64,000 nt of DNA, from the NCBI GenBank assembly GCA_018396535.1, contig JAGTQC010000003.1:112052-176051 (forward strand), given 5' to 3'. Shown piece after piece: positions 26,690 through 35,926 of this stretch. The notes beneath the pieces are model-generated. The model made no database searches. It saw nothing but the letters and a program-made list of their open reading frames with translations, and was not told the origin of the DNA. The DNA comes from Candidatus Bathyarchaeota archaeon (GTDB lineage: Archaea > Thermoproteota > CALKCG01 > B24 > DRYS01). Numbering within the stretch: position 1 is the first letter of the stretch; each line of letters begins with the position of its first letter. The position numbers and the translations under genes are program-made.

Positions 26690-28086
26690 TCCTTAACCCA
26701 CCTCCCACTTAAAATTTTAGGATCAATTTCCATAGGATAGACACCTGTCAGACATGCTAAACAGAGTTCAGATTCATCTATACCTATAGATTCGATCAAT
26801 CCATCTATTGTCATATATGTTAAGCTATCTGCACCTATATTCCTTCTAATATCCTCCATACCTTTATCACACGCTATAAGCTCGTCATATGTCGGAAAAT
26901 CTACACCCATATAGCATGGCGAGACTATAGGAGGACATGTAACTGCTAGATGGACTTCTCTAGCACCAGCCTTACGTAAAATAGATACTAGCACCTTAGA
27001 AGTAGTTCCTCTTACTATACTATCATCAATCATTATTACACGTTTATCTTTCAAAACTTCCCTTATAGGATTGAATTTCATGGTTACATATTCACCCCTA
27101 TCCTCAGGCATTATGAAGGTCCTCCATACGTATCTATTAACACCGAAACCTTCTGCTAGAGGAACCCCGCTTCTTTTAGAAAAACCTAATGCAGCTATCC
27201 TACTAGTCTCAGGTACTGGTATAACTACATCAGCATCTACATTACAGAGCTCTGCAAGCTTTTCACCAAGCCTATACCTCACCCTATATACACTTATACC
27301 CTCTATCATAGAGTCTGGGCGAGAGAAATACACCCACTCAAACATACAATGTGCATGTCTATCACATTTTACCCACTCTACTTCCAGTAGTTCATCATCT
27401 GCTACAATTATCGTACCTGGAGGTATATCTCTAGCGAATTTAGCTCCAACAACATCTAAAGCTGAACTTTCAGATGAGAAAACGTAGTTTGAATAATCTA
27501 TAAGGCCTATACATAGAGGTTTGACCCCGTATTTATCCCTGAAAGCTATCAGTGCACCATTATCAAGGAGGAGTAACGCTGAATAGGATCCAACAAGCTC
27601 CTGCATAGCATATCCGATGGAGTCTATTATACCCCAACCCTTCTTGATATATTTCGATATAAGGTAGCCTATAACTTCTAAATCAGATGTTGTCGAAAAA
27701 CTATACCCTTCACTTTCCAGTTTTTCTCTAAGCTCTCCATAGTTAGCGATATTCCCGTTAAAACATAGTGAAAACTTTTGTGTAGAATTAAACTCCATAG
27801 GCTGGCTATTTTCGATTCTATTCATACCGCGAGTAGAGTATCTTACGTGTCCTATCCCGCATTTTCCATCGAGAAGCTTTAACCTTTTAGGATCAAATAC
27901 CTCTAGCACTAATCCTAAGCCTTTATAAGTATGTATTCTACCGTGATTGATTATACTTATACCTGCAGATTCTTGCCCCCTATGTTGAAGGGCTAATAAC
28001 CCTTGGAATATGACTTCCGCTACGTTTATATTGTTTAGGGTATTGGAAGTTATCCCGAATACTCCACAGCTTTCTCTTAACTTCAA
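26686..28086 (-). CDS. purF: Amidophosphoribosyltransferase PurF (intact, purF2)
   Basis: First committed step of purine synthesis: PRPP plus glutamine to phosphoribosylamine. After a six-residue propeptide comes the nucleophile cysteine ('MKLRESCGVFGI'). 'LQHRGQESAG', 'HVRYSTRG', 'CFNGNI' and 'TTSDLEVI' complete the glutaminase site, and 'VIMIDDSIVRGTT' is the PRPP loop. TTG start at 28086 directly after GGGGGGA. 466 residues. First gene of the operon; the promoter must lie in 28087-28260. Confidence 0.95.
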   Translation of the reverse strand: MKLRESCGVFGITSNTLNNINVAEVIFQGLLALQHRGQESAGISIINHGRIHTYKGLGLVLEVFDPKRLKLLDGKCGIGHVRYSTRGMNRIENSQPMEFNSTQKFSLCFNGNIANYGELREKLESEGYSFSTTSDLEVIGYLISKYIKKGWGIIDSIGYAMQELVGSYSALLLLDNGALIAFRDKYGVKPLCIGLIDYSNYVFSSESSALDVVGAKFARDIPPGTIIVADDELLEVEWVKCDRHAHCMFEWVYFSRPDSMIEGISVYRVRYRLGEKLAELCNVDADVVIPVPETSRIAALGFSKRSGVPLAEGFGVNRYVWRTFIMPEDRGEYVTMKFNPIREVLKDKRVIMIDDSIVRGTTSKVLVSILRKAGAREVHLAVTCPPIVSPCYMGVDFPTYDELIACDKGMEDIRRNIGADSLTYMTIDGLIESIGIDESELCLACLTGVYPMEIDPKILSGRWVKE

Positions 28087-28164
28087 TCCCCCCGATTATT
28101 AGCCCTCCTCTTAGTAAACCCTATCTGATTAACATTTTACACATATACATGAAAAAACTATATG

Positions 28165-28179
28165 GAGAAATCTATATGA
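28165..28179 (-). promoter_or_regulatory. Shared 15-bp motif in the purine operon promoter region
   Basis: The plus-strand 15-mer GAGAAATCTATATGA occurs here and again at 29966-29980. Both lie 75-80 nt upstream of a minus-strand start codon (purF, and the radical SAM gene), just downstream of an AT-rich TATA-like stretch (here about 28183-28195). That is where a repressor could block transcription start. This spacer also holds the promoter of the divergent gene at 28349. Confidence 0.35.
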
Positions 28180-28348
28180 AAATTTTTATCTACAATAGTT
28201 GCTTCCAGTATATTTTTACACATAAATGTCAATTATAGTCTAGGTAATAATACTTCGACTATTGTATACATGCATCCGTAAATATGATGACCATCAGCGA
28301 TTGCTTACTAGAAAGCTTATGATATACCGACTGGATAAAAGGTATATG

Positions 28349-28900
28349 GATATGGTTCTCATAAAACGCATAGATTTCTATTTTGATCGCTTCGGCTATG
28401 AAAATACGCTTTACGTGGTAGAGGCTGTTAGAGATAGAGTGAAAGAGCTTGGGTTAAAATGGGTCATAGTGGCTAGTACCAGTGGAGCTACAGGTTTAAA
28501 ATTCGTTGAATCATTAAGAGGTTTAGCAGATGTTATAGTTGTATCATACAAGAGTATGGATAGAAGCTTTGTGGAAAAGATAAGAGAGCTAGGGGGTCTT
28601 ATAGTAGAGAATTGTGATACTCCGCTAAGTAATCCTAGGCTCAAACAAGCTAGAGATACACTGTATCTTATGGGCCAAGGGTTTAAAGTCGCTGTTGAAG
28701 TTGTATTGATAGCTACAGATCTAGGATTAGTAAAGATAGGTGCAGATGTGGTTGGAGTCGGAGGTACTGAAAGGGGTGCTGATACCGCCATAGTGATGAG
28801 GGCAGCCCCCTCAAATAGCTTGTTGAAAGGTCCTGGGGATAGAAGGCCTGTTATCAGGGAGATAATAGCTATGCCTAGAGTTAAAATGTGGTGGTTCTAA
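28349..28900 (+). CDS. Pyruvate kinase C-terminal-domain-like protein
   Basis: A free-standing alpha/beta protein resembling the C-terminal (PK_C) domain of pyruvate kinase, with no catalytic barrel. Matching pieces are 'WVIVASTSGATGLKFVESL', 'DVIVVSYKS' and 'GADVVGVGGTERGADTAIVM'. I use the ATG at 28349 (AGGT just before it); the frame opens at 28262, but those 29 residues look unconserved. About 183 residues. Similar stand-alone proteins exist in archaea, with unknown function. Its end overlaps the convergent radical SAM gene by 20 bp. Confidence 0.7.
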   Translation, partial: DMVLIKRIDFYFDRFGYENTLYVVEAVRDRVKELGLKWVIVASTSGATGLKFVESLRGLADVIVVSYKSMDRSFVEKIRELGGLIVENCDTPLSNPRLKQARDTLYLMGQGFKVAVEVVLIATDLGLVKIGADVVGVGGTERGADTAIVMRAAPSNSLLKGPGDRRPVIREIIAMPRVKMWWF

Positions 28901-29891
28901 TCTTAGATTTCATCCTCCAGTAGCTTCTGATTATTTCAGTAGGTTCTCTAAAGGTCAGGGATATGCCAGTCGTACATGTAAGCCAGCATCCATCACAATG
29001 CTCTGCGATACGCATTATCATACTCCGTTCTCTATCTATTATCATTTCCAGCCTCTCCTTAATCAGATTTCCAAGTATTACGTCATCTCTAGTACTACAA
29101 GGTATCACCGCTCCATCTGGTTGTATTGATATGTAAAGTCTTCCTGCATCGCATACTTTATGTATGTTTCCAGACATATAGCTAACCATTCCGTCTATGT
29201 AGCTTTTTGGAAGTGGTACAGGTGTATCGGTTCTCTTTTTAAATTCGTGCAACTCTTCAGCTAGCCTATACGCTAACTTCGCATCTATTATTTGCGGGGG
29301 GTTCACAGGTTGTATAGTAAGGAAATCTACCTTATCACTTATATTATTCCATAGCTCGATTATCCTCCAAATATTATCTCGTGTAACCACAGTATTAACA
29401 CCTACAGTTGCTCCATGCCTCTTAAGTATGGTTATAGCTTTCAATGCTTTATCGTATGCTCCGTCTACGCCTCTTACCTTATCGTGTAATATGCCTATAT
29501 CATCTATGGATATTATTATGTAATCGAAGACTTTGCTAAGTTTTTGTGCGTTACCTTCGTTTACAAGTGTACCGTTAGTATTTATGGATGTTAACATACC
29601 ATAATTCTTTGCTTCGTATGCGAGCTTCACTATATCTAACCTTAAAAGCGGCTCTCCGCCACTAAACCCTAAGCTAGGTATACCTGCATCTCCCACATTC
29701 TTCACTATCCTAGTAGCCTCCTCATAGTTAGCTTCTCTACATGCACTCTGTCTCCATACGCTGCAGAAACTACACCTCAGGTTACACCTTAAAGTAACGT
29801 TGTAAAACGCTGCTAAGGGTTTCCATGCTTTAAGCTTTAACTCCATGTACCTAGCTAACATTCTTATGTATGGAATCATCAATCGCTTCAT
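28881..29891 (-). CDS. Radical SAM protein with SPASM-like C-terminus
   Basis: A 336-residue radical SAM enzyme. The 4Fe-4S/SAM motif 'CNLRCSFC' is near residue 35, followed by 'GFSGGEPLLR'. The C-terminal third has more cysteines ('KVCDAGRLYISIQPDG', 'IPCSTRDD', 'CDGCWLTC'), suggesting an auxiliary cluster as in SPASM/twitch proteins. The substrate is not evident. No peptide substrate or partner enzyme lies beside it. Its promoter region (29892-29997) carries the 15-bp motif also found before purF. Confidence 0.82.
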   Translation of the reverse strand: MKRLMIPYIRMLARYMELKLKAWKPLAAFYNVTLRCNLRCSFCSVWRQSACREANYEEATRIVKNVGDAGIPSLGFSGGEPLLRLDIVKLAYEAKNYGMLTSINTNGTLVNEGNAQKLSKVFDYIIISIDDIGILHDKVRGVDGAYDKALKAITILKRHGATVGVNTVVTRDNIWRIIELWNNISDKVDFLTIQPVNPPQIIDAKLAYRLAEELHEFKKRTDTPVPLPKSYIDGMVSYMSGNIHKVCDAGRLYISIQPDGAVIPCSTRDDVILGNLIKERLEMIIDRERSMIMRIAEHCDGCWLTCTTGISLTFREPTEIIRSYWRMKSKIRTTTF

Positions 29892-29965
29892 ATAATAATA
29901 CTATTCTTAACTTGTTATTAAGCTAAATTTCTCATAGAGTTATATCAGATCATAGACTACAAATA

Positions 29966-29980
29966 GAGAAATCTATATGA
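29966..29980 (-). promoter_or_regulatory. Shared 15-bp motif upstream of the radical SAM gene
   Basis: Second copy of GAGAAATCTATATGA (plus strand). A good TATA box (minus-strand TTTATATAA, about 29984-29993) lies just upstream, so the motif falls between TATA box and the expected transcription start. Confidence 0.35.
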
Positions 29981-29997
29981 TGGTTATATAAATGCTT

Positions 29998-31779
29998 CTA
30001 GGAGGTTGTATCTATAGAAGTTTCCTCCTCTATCGTCTTAAGCTGCATTCTATACATTTCAACGATCTCTGCGGTTGTGGTAGCATCTTCTGGCCGTTTA
30101 TCTTCTCTAAACCTTATGAGTCTTGGAAACCTTATAGCTAAACCACTTTTAGGTCTTATGATACCAAACCCGCATGTATGCATTGGACTTAGTGTTATTT
30201 CATCGCCTATAACCTCCGCGACGATCGCAGGTATAAACCAGTAATCGGCTTCCATATTGGATTCCACACGTGGATGTTTATGGCTTATAAGATATGGCTT
30301 GAATATCTCAGGTAGCCTTGCAAGATCTTCATCAGTAAAACCTGAACCTAGTTTACATATTGTTTCGAATCTATCCTTTTCCGGATTATATACGGCCATG
30401 AGGAGTGCACCATATGTTCCAGCCCTCTTACCTCTGCCTGCGAATGCTCCTACAGCCACGAGATCTACTGTATCAACCATCTCAGACCTATATGACCTCT
30501 TCCATTTAATCCATTGCCATCCCCTTTTACCTGCCTCATATATACTATCTGGAAGTATAGATTTACATATGAGCCCCTCAGTCCCGTCCTGTATAGCTTT
30601 ATGGAAGAAATTCTCTATCTCTTCAATATTCCCACTTATGATATACTGTGCTAGTTTAACCCTATCCGTTTCTTCGATCACTGTCTCCAACACCTTCTTC
30701 CTCTCTAAGTATGGTTTAACAGTTAAATCAATTCCATCTAGATAAAGGATATCGAAAAGGAATAATGTTACAGGGATTTCTTCAGCATACCTATCTATAT
30801 CATACTTCCTCCTTCTCTGAGCTACAACCTGGAATGGTAATAGTTCTCCTGTATTAGGATCTACTGGTACAGCTTCTCCATCGAGTATAGCTTCACGAGC
30901 CTTTAGACATTTCCTAAGAACTTCGACTATATCTGGAAATTGCTTCGTTATGTTCTCTTGTCTTCTAGAGAAGAGGAGAACGGTTCCATCGGATATATGT
31001 GCTTGAATCCTCAGCCCGTCATACTTGTATTCCGCTATACATTTCCCGTTAAGTTTTCCTAAAATCTCGTTTAATGATGAGAGTCTCTCAGCTAACTGTG
31101 GTTTTATAGGTCTTCCTACAGTTATCCTTATGCTTTTTATAGCGTCTACACCGCCTTCGGCTAGAGCCTTAGCGATGAGTCCTATATCCGACGTTATATT
31201 GTATGCTCTTTCTATTATATCCCTAAGTTCTCTACTACCTCCGTATGCTATCGCTAACGCATCTAGTATAGTCATCTCCGCTACACCAAGTCTAAGCCTA
31301 CCTGATGCTATTCGTGAAAGATACTTAGCTTCCTTTGGTGTAGCATCTGTTAGTAATCCAGCAAATAGCTTAATTTTTGTATCCTGAGCCCCCTCACCAG
31401 AGATTCTACACATTTTTTCAAACGTAGAATAAACCTTCTCGACCGTGAGCGGTTGACTGAATAACGCAGCTTTACGTCTAGTAGAAAGTAGCTTCTCGGC
31501 TACAAGCCCAGAATCCCCTAAAGTTTTATACTCTTGCTCCACCCTACTATCTTGTATACCTGTAGCTAGAGATATCGCTCTCAATACAAGTTTATCTGCT
31601 AATCCTATCTCTAATCCTACATAGGGTGGATAAACTTCACCTAGCGTAAGATATACTACCTTATCCATAAGGTTTGGAGGAGTCTCGCGGAATAGGTGTA
31701 CTAATATATCCATCATAGCAAGTCTACTAGTGGTGGCTTCAAGCTTTTCGAAATGTTCAGTTAATGTTTTAAAAAACAT
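29998..31779 (-). CDS. lig: ATP-dependent DNA ligase
   Basis: Replicative DNA ligase of archaeal/eukaryal LigI type. The adenylated lysine is in 'AEYKYDGLRIQAH'; further nucleotidyltransferase motifs are 'LFSRRQENIT', 'ILDGEAVPVD', 'EGLICKS' and 'WIKWKRSY'. The N-terminal alpha-helical DNA-binding domain and C-terminal OB fold bring it to ~593 residues from the ATG at 31779 ('MFFKTLTEHFEKLE'), the usual start. The frame extends 18 codons further upstream without family resemblance. Confidence 0.95.
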   Translation of the reverse strand: MFFKTLTEHFEKLEATTSRLAMMDILVHLFRETPPNLMDKVVYLTLGEVYPPYVGLEIGLADKLVLRAISLATGIQDSRVEQEYKTLGDSGLVAEKLLSTRRKAALFSQPLTVEKVYSTFEKMCRISGEGAQDTKIKLFAGLLTDATPKEAKYLSRIASGRLRLGVAEMTILDALAIAYGGSRELRDIIERAYNITSDIGLIAKALAEGGVDAIKSIRITVGRPIKPQLAERLSSLNEILGKLNGKCIAEYKYDGLRIQAHISDGTVLLFSRRQENITKQFPDIVEVLRKCLKAREAILDGEAVPVDPNTGELLPFQVVAQRRRKYDIDRYAEEIPVTLFLFDILYLDGIDLTVKPYLERKKVLETVIEETDRVKLAQYIISGNIEEIENFFHKAIQDGTEGLICKSILPDSIYEAGKRGWQWIKWKRSYRSEMVDTVDLVAVGAFAGRGKRAGTYGALLMAVYNPEKDRFETICKLGSGFTDEDLARLPEIFKPYLISHKHPRVESNMEADYWFIPAIVAEVIGDEITLSPMHTCGFGIIRPKSGLAIRFPRLIRFREDKRPEDATTTAEIVEMYRMQLKTIEEETSIDTTS

Positions 31780-31865
31780 ATACCCACCTATCTTATGAAA
31801 TATGATAGTCTGGTCGATATAAGGATTGTACACCCAAATATACTCCTCCGAATGTTATCCACGTA

Positions 31866-32987
31866 TTAGTATTTGATCGTAAAGCTGAGTACATCCCTGT
31901 ATCCTAAGGATCTAGCTGTATCCTCTGCTTTATTCAAATCATCGAATTCTGTGTGGATGAGAATTCTACCTTTACTAAATCTTTTAGAGAGCTTGACTAT
32001 ATTGCTAGGTTTAACTCCTAGAAGTACTAAGTTTAATCCAGCTTCCAGTATCTTATCGTATAGATGAAACCAGCATGGGTCATCTACATCAGGTTTCCCA
32101 GCTCCAGGAGTCCATTGTATAGCTTTCAACCCGGGTAGAGAGCAGATCCTATTAATATGCTGGATTTCACCAAGCCCATCGAGATGGTATACAGGATACT
32201 CTAGTCTTTCACATAATCTAGCTAGGGGTTTAAAAGCTAGATCCTCGAATAATGTAGGTGACATATAAACTGAAAGGTCACATTGTATAGGGTATCCTAA
32301 ACCTGGATATAGAATATTCATCCAGCATGACATTACGCTAAGGTTCGAAAGTATCATTTTTGAGTGGCGATTATATACTTCAAGCCATGCATCCACTACT
32401 ATATCTAATAACTTTACTACTTTAGATCTATTCCTAAAGCTATCTATGAATAATCTTTCAACTCCTCTAAGCATACCTGCCACATCGGTAGGTCCACCTA
32501 TATCGGTAATACCTACTATAAATTTCCCCCTCCCTCTTCTACATGCTTCTATGGTAAGTCTATCTGTAAGTTCCCAGTAATCTCCTTTAGGTTTAGCTTC
32601 AAGCTTATCTAAGTAGCTCCAATCGAATCCCCCATCAAACCATACAGTATCTTCCATGAGTATAGGTTTAGCTCCAAGGAAAGCCGAAAGGGCGCCTGGC
32701 CCTAAATTTATCCATAGCCTCGGAAAACCGTCTCCGATAAATACTGTTTTATCCACCCATTCCTCAAATAGATCTATAACCCTATTAGGGTTCTCCCCAT
32801 GTCTGATTAATTTAACTATACTCCATGAATCCCACGATTTCCAAGATCCTATATACATAGGATTGGGTGCCGAGGCTACCAAAAGCGCATCTGTATAGGT
32901 TTCTCCTTCAAACCATGCTTTAAAATCGTCTATTAATCGATTTATATAATCCATTCTGTTATTAGACTTCACTAGTTGACTATCCAT
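31866..32987 (-). CDS. Uroporphyrinogen decarboxylase-like (UroD/MtaA superfamily) protein
   Basis: A 373-residue TIM-barrel protein of the UroD/corrinoid methyltransferase superfamily, judged from 'GITDIGGPTDVAGMLRG', 'SPTLFEDLAFKPLARLCE', 'YHLDGLGEIQHINRI' and 'IQWTPGAGKP'. No haem biosynthesis gene is nearby, so true haem synthesis is unlikely; distant members carry out methyl transfer or unknown reactions. It is followed 54 nt upstream on the same strand by a DUF2139 gene, but no corrinoid-binding partner is seen. Confidence 0.72.
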   Translation of the reverse strand: MDSQLVKSNNRMDYINRLIDDFKAWFEGETYTDALLVASAPNPMYIGSWKSWDSWSIVKLIRHGENPNRVIDLFEEWVDKTVFIGDGFPRLWINLGPGALSAFLGAKPILMEDTVWFDGGFDWSYLDKLEAKPKGDYWELTDRLTIEACRRGRGKFIVGITDIGGPTDVAGMLRGVERLFIDSFRNRSKVVKLLDIVVDAWLEVYNRHSKMILSNLSVMSCWMNILYPGLGYPIQCDLSVYMSPTLFEDLAFKPLARLCERLEYPVYHLDGLGEIQHINRICSLPGLKAIQWTPGAGKPDVDDPCWFHLYDKILEAGLNLVLLGVKPSNIVKLSKRFSKGRILIHTEFDDLNKAEDTARSLGYRDVLSFTIKY

Positions 32988-33039
32988 ATAAATCTTACTA
33001 TGATTATAGGTTATGTTTAGGTTATGTTGCTGATATATT

Positions 33040-34536
33040 TTAGCTTAAGCATATCTTAATTTTAGTATCCAAATCTATGTTATCAAATCTAAATGAGACT
33101 ATACTATCTCTAAATGCTGATAGATCCACGTATTCACCATACTTTATCGTATAATGGTCTTCCTCTGCCTTAAGGACTGGTAGACTTACGTCATAAGAAT
33201 ATATGGTAAGTTTAGTATACTTATCCCTCCTTGGATAGATAACGATCCTAGGGTTTTTATAACCGTATAAAGGTATGCCGCCCCATGGCATGTCTCTTAT
33301 ATGTTTACCGAGTAGCTGGAAGTATACAGGTTTAGCTATAGAGGTTAATAGCTTACCCTGATCTAATGCTATAAGTTCTCTCGTACCTGTATCATTAGGA
33401 GTAGCGTCCTCTGCTGCGAGATTTGCTTCATTCGACAGAGCTACGATCAATCTATCACCTATACTTTCGAATCCCGTTATTCTTGCTCCAGCAGTAAACA
33501 CTATACGTGCTATTGGAGGAGTTATGTAAAGTAGTATCGATGGACCAACTATGAAGTTGAAAAACTCTTTAAGCTTCTCTTCAAACTCGTTTCTAGGATG
33601 CACTATTCCATGCGTATAACTATTAAAAGCTACGAGTATACCTCCAGCTATCGATTTAGCCATAGTTCTAGAAGGACTATACCCTGTATATCCGAAATCA
33701 AAGAGTCTTACAAAAGTTAATCCGTCGATATCACCTATAGGATCACCTATTATCGCACCACCTCTAACGAAGAAGAAGATGCGTGAATAGGCTGAGGTAG
33801 CGCATCCGGAATATGGCCACCATACAGTTCCACCATCTATAGACGCCTCTCTGTAGTCTATCTCCTTCACTTCAAGACTCTTAGTAACGAGATCTATCGT
33901 CTGTATAGCTTCAACACCTTTCACCCAACTTCTAGTAACGTCAAAGCATACTTGATCGAGATACCTTGTACCTTTTAAACCAGGTATACAGCTTATACAC
34001 TTCATATAACCCCCCCTTCTATCTATATAGTATATACCTAGATTTCTATGTCCATCAGCTCTACCCATGAATAATCCATCGCCTACAGGATCGTATATTA
34101 TCTCCGATACTTCACCAGTCCATTCTGTTTCATGTCTTATAGAATCTGTCCATAAGACCTTCACCCTATCCTCACATACATTGTATGAATGTAGATGGCT
34201 AAACTTATTATGGAAAAGTATCCTCCCTCTTCTATCAACCTTACCCGAATATATCGCTGGTGCATGGACCCATCCTCCAAAGTATATTTCATCATCTATA
34301 GTCTCAACTGCGTTATACGTATCCCCGCCTGAGCGTGGACCATGCCCCTCTCCCACGAGATCAAATCCATATACTCTACTCCGATTTAATCCTATGAAGT
34401 AGGCTTCAGCTTCAAAAGCCAGCGTGAAGTATAGTATACCCTTATAGTATCTAAGTCCAAATATGCCTCCCGACCCCCATTCAGGACTATATCGTGGATT
34501 ATACCGAAAATCCATTATTCTATCGATTAAATTCAT
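33040..34536 (-). CDS. DUF2139 family protein (predicted beta-propeller)
   Basis: A 498-residue protein I place in DUF2139, a family of unknown function known mainly from crenarchaea. The chain alternates short strands and turns with recurring 'GGxxxxxP', 'IYYIDRRGG' and 'ELIALDQG' patterns, suggesting a repeated-blade fold. There is no signal peptide or membrane helix, so it should be cytoplasmic. The preceding UroD-like gene is on the same strand 53 nt away, possibly cotranscribed. No function is assigned. Confidence 0.6.
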   Translation of the reverse strand: MNLIDRIMDFRYNPRYSPEWGSGGIFGLRYYKGILYFTLAFEAEAYFIGLNRSRVYGFDLVGEGHGPRSGGDTYNAVETIDDEIYFGGWVHAPAIYSGKVDRRGRILFHNKFSHLHSYNVCEDRVKVLWTDSIRHETEWTGEVSEIIYDPVGDGLFMGRADGHRNLGIYYIDRRGGYMKCISCIPGLKGTRYLDQVCFDVTRSWVKGVEAIQTIDLVTKSLEVKEIDYREASIDGGTVWWPYSGCATSAYSRIFFFVRGGAIIGDPIGDIDGLTFVRLFDFGYTGYSPSRTMAKSIAGGILVAFNSYTHGIVHPRNEFEEKLKEFFNFIVGPSILLYITPPIARIVFTAGARITGFESIGDRLIVALSNEANLAAEDATPNDTGTRELIALDQGKLLTSIAKPVYFQLLGKHIRDMPWGGIPLYGYKNPRIVIYPRRDKYTKLTIYSYDVSLPVLKAEEDHYTIKYGEYVDLSAFRDSIVSFRFDNIDLDTKIKICLS

Positions 34537-34577
34537 TGAATAAACCTTTCATTAACCTGGTTTTTAATATTTACGGT

Positions 34578-35801
34578 TTACTCTCCATAACCTTTAACCA
34601 TAAATATAAAGTCGTCTACTCCATCAGAGTATATAGAGGCTACTAGTGTATCACCAACTTTTATGATGGTATCAGGCTTCGCTCTTATCCATCTTCCATC
34701 CCTCATAATCGCGACGATCCATACACCTGTACTACTCTGCATACTTATCTCTTTCAAAGTTTTACCAATTATAGGCGACCCTTCTGGGACATCTACCTTA
34801 ACTATTACTTCATCTGCCTCCTCCAAGCTTTTCTTCAATACTGGATGTAGTCCTCGAGCTGAAATCAACGTATCCGCTATTTTAGCTGCAGCATCAGCTA
34901 TTTCTTCAGTTGCTAGGGACATTCTTATTAATCCTAGGACACCCTTTGTATCATCTAGCATAGGCTTCATAGATAATATATATAGCTCAAACTCGGTATG
35001 CTTCTCATCCATATACTCCTCTAAGAATAAAACTTCCTCTGCAAGTTCACTACTACCTAGCAATATCGATGAGTATGCTAGATCTAGCATAAGCTCTGAT
35101 GTATCCTTAAGCTCTACAAGCTTTTTAACAGCTTCCTCCAGCTCCTTAGGAGTAATTCCTTCAATACCTGTATACCTGCACTCCACCTCCTCCCCTACCT
35201 CTTCAAGCTCTTCTATACTTTTAGCAGTCCCCCTCGCGTATAATACATCCCCTTCTATTATCACATCATCTTCATCAGGATCCACTATCAAATTCTTCCC
35301 TCTCCTTATAGCTATTATATCAACGCCTATATCTGATAGTATCTTTGAACCTCCTATTTTCGTACCAGCTAGCTCTGAATCTGTTTTCACTCTAATGCAC
35401 GTAAGCTTCTCGCTTGCACGGCTAAATGCTTCTCTTACTAATGGGTGCACTTTTATCTTCTTGAGAGTGATTATTGCTAAATCTCCAGCTGCATCTGATA
35501 TCTTATCGATAGCCGATGCTATACTAAGTATCGGTAGCAGGTTTTCAGCATCTTTCACACTTCTACTCGCTGCCATACAGTTTATCTGTAGAAGTTTAAC
35601 TAGATAATCCATCCTCTTCTCCAACTCCAACACTTCCTCTGCAAGTTCTTCATCATCGAATAATATCGATGAGTATGCTAGATCTAGCATAAGCTCTGAT
35701 GTATCCTTAAGCTCTATTAGGAGCTCTCTAACAGGTATAGGCTTATAAGAGATCTTCTCCTCATCCTCATTGTGAGAGTTGAATTCTGAAATACGTTTCA
35801 A
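34578..35801 (-). CDS. Duplicated PhoU-TrkA_C regulatory protein
   Basis: A 407-residue cytoplasmic protein with two consecutive PhoU-helical/TrkA_C modules: PhoU-like at about 25-115, TrkA_C at 125-210, PhoU-like at 225-315 and TrkA_C at 325-405. TrkA_C (RCK_C) domains bind small ligands or ions and gate transporters. It is divergently transcribed from an MgtE-type transporter with two MgtE domains, a natural partner. The two halves share a 55-bp stretch of identical DNA (see repeats). Role as gate or sensor of the transporter is inferred. Confidence 0.82.
   Translation of the reverse strand: MKRISEFNSHNEDEEKISYKPIPVRELLIELKDTSELMLDLAYSSILFDDEELAEEVLELEKRMDYLVKLLQINCMAASRSVKDAENLLPILSIASAIDKISDAAGDLAIITLKKIKVHPLVREAFSRASEKLTCIRVKTDSELAGTKIGGSKILSDIGVDIIAIRRGKNLIVDPDEDDVIIEGDVLYARGTAKSIEELEEVGEEVECRYTGIEGITPKELEEAVKKLVELKDTSELMLDLAYSSILLGSSELAEEVLFLEEYMDEKHTEFELYILSMKPMLDDTKGVLGLIRMSLATEEIADAAAKIADTLISARGLHPVLKKSLEEADEVIVKVDVPEGSPIIGKTLKEISMQSSTGVWIVAIMRDGRWIRAKPDTIIKVGDTLVASIYSDGVDDFIFMVKGYGE
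35062..35116 (-). repeat. 55-bp exact intragenic repeat, copy 1 (pairs with 35662-35716)
   Basis: Encodes the helix 'LKDTSELMLDLAYSSI' of the second PhoU module. Identical to 35662-35716, exactly 600 bp away and in the same frame; a further 17-bp match lies just to the left of each copy. Confidence 0.9.
35662..35716 (-). repeat. 55-bp exact intragenic repeat, copy 2 (pairs with 35062-35116)
   Basis: Copy in the first PhoU module. The rest of the two modules has diverged, so local gene conversion is the likely cause. Confidence 0.9.
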
Positions 35802-35926
35802 TTTACCCTTTTCCTGTTATGATTTTTCGACCCTATCTTCTAAATAAATTTTTAGGTTAGTATTACACCACTACGTCTAGGTCCAGATATCCCCCTAGTA
35901 GAGTACTTAGAGTGTGGATCCTAGCT

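Noticed and set aside
27071..27487. 138-residue plus-strand ORF within purF
   Set aside because: Shadow of purF, which has complete catalytic motifs on the minus strand.
34663..35607. 314-residue plus-strand ORF opposite the PhoU-TrkA_C gene
   Set aside because: Ser/Ile-rich shadow translation of a well-supported minus-strand gene; no family resemblance and no start signals.
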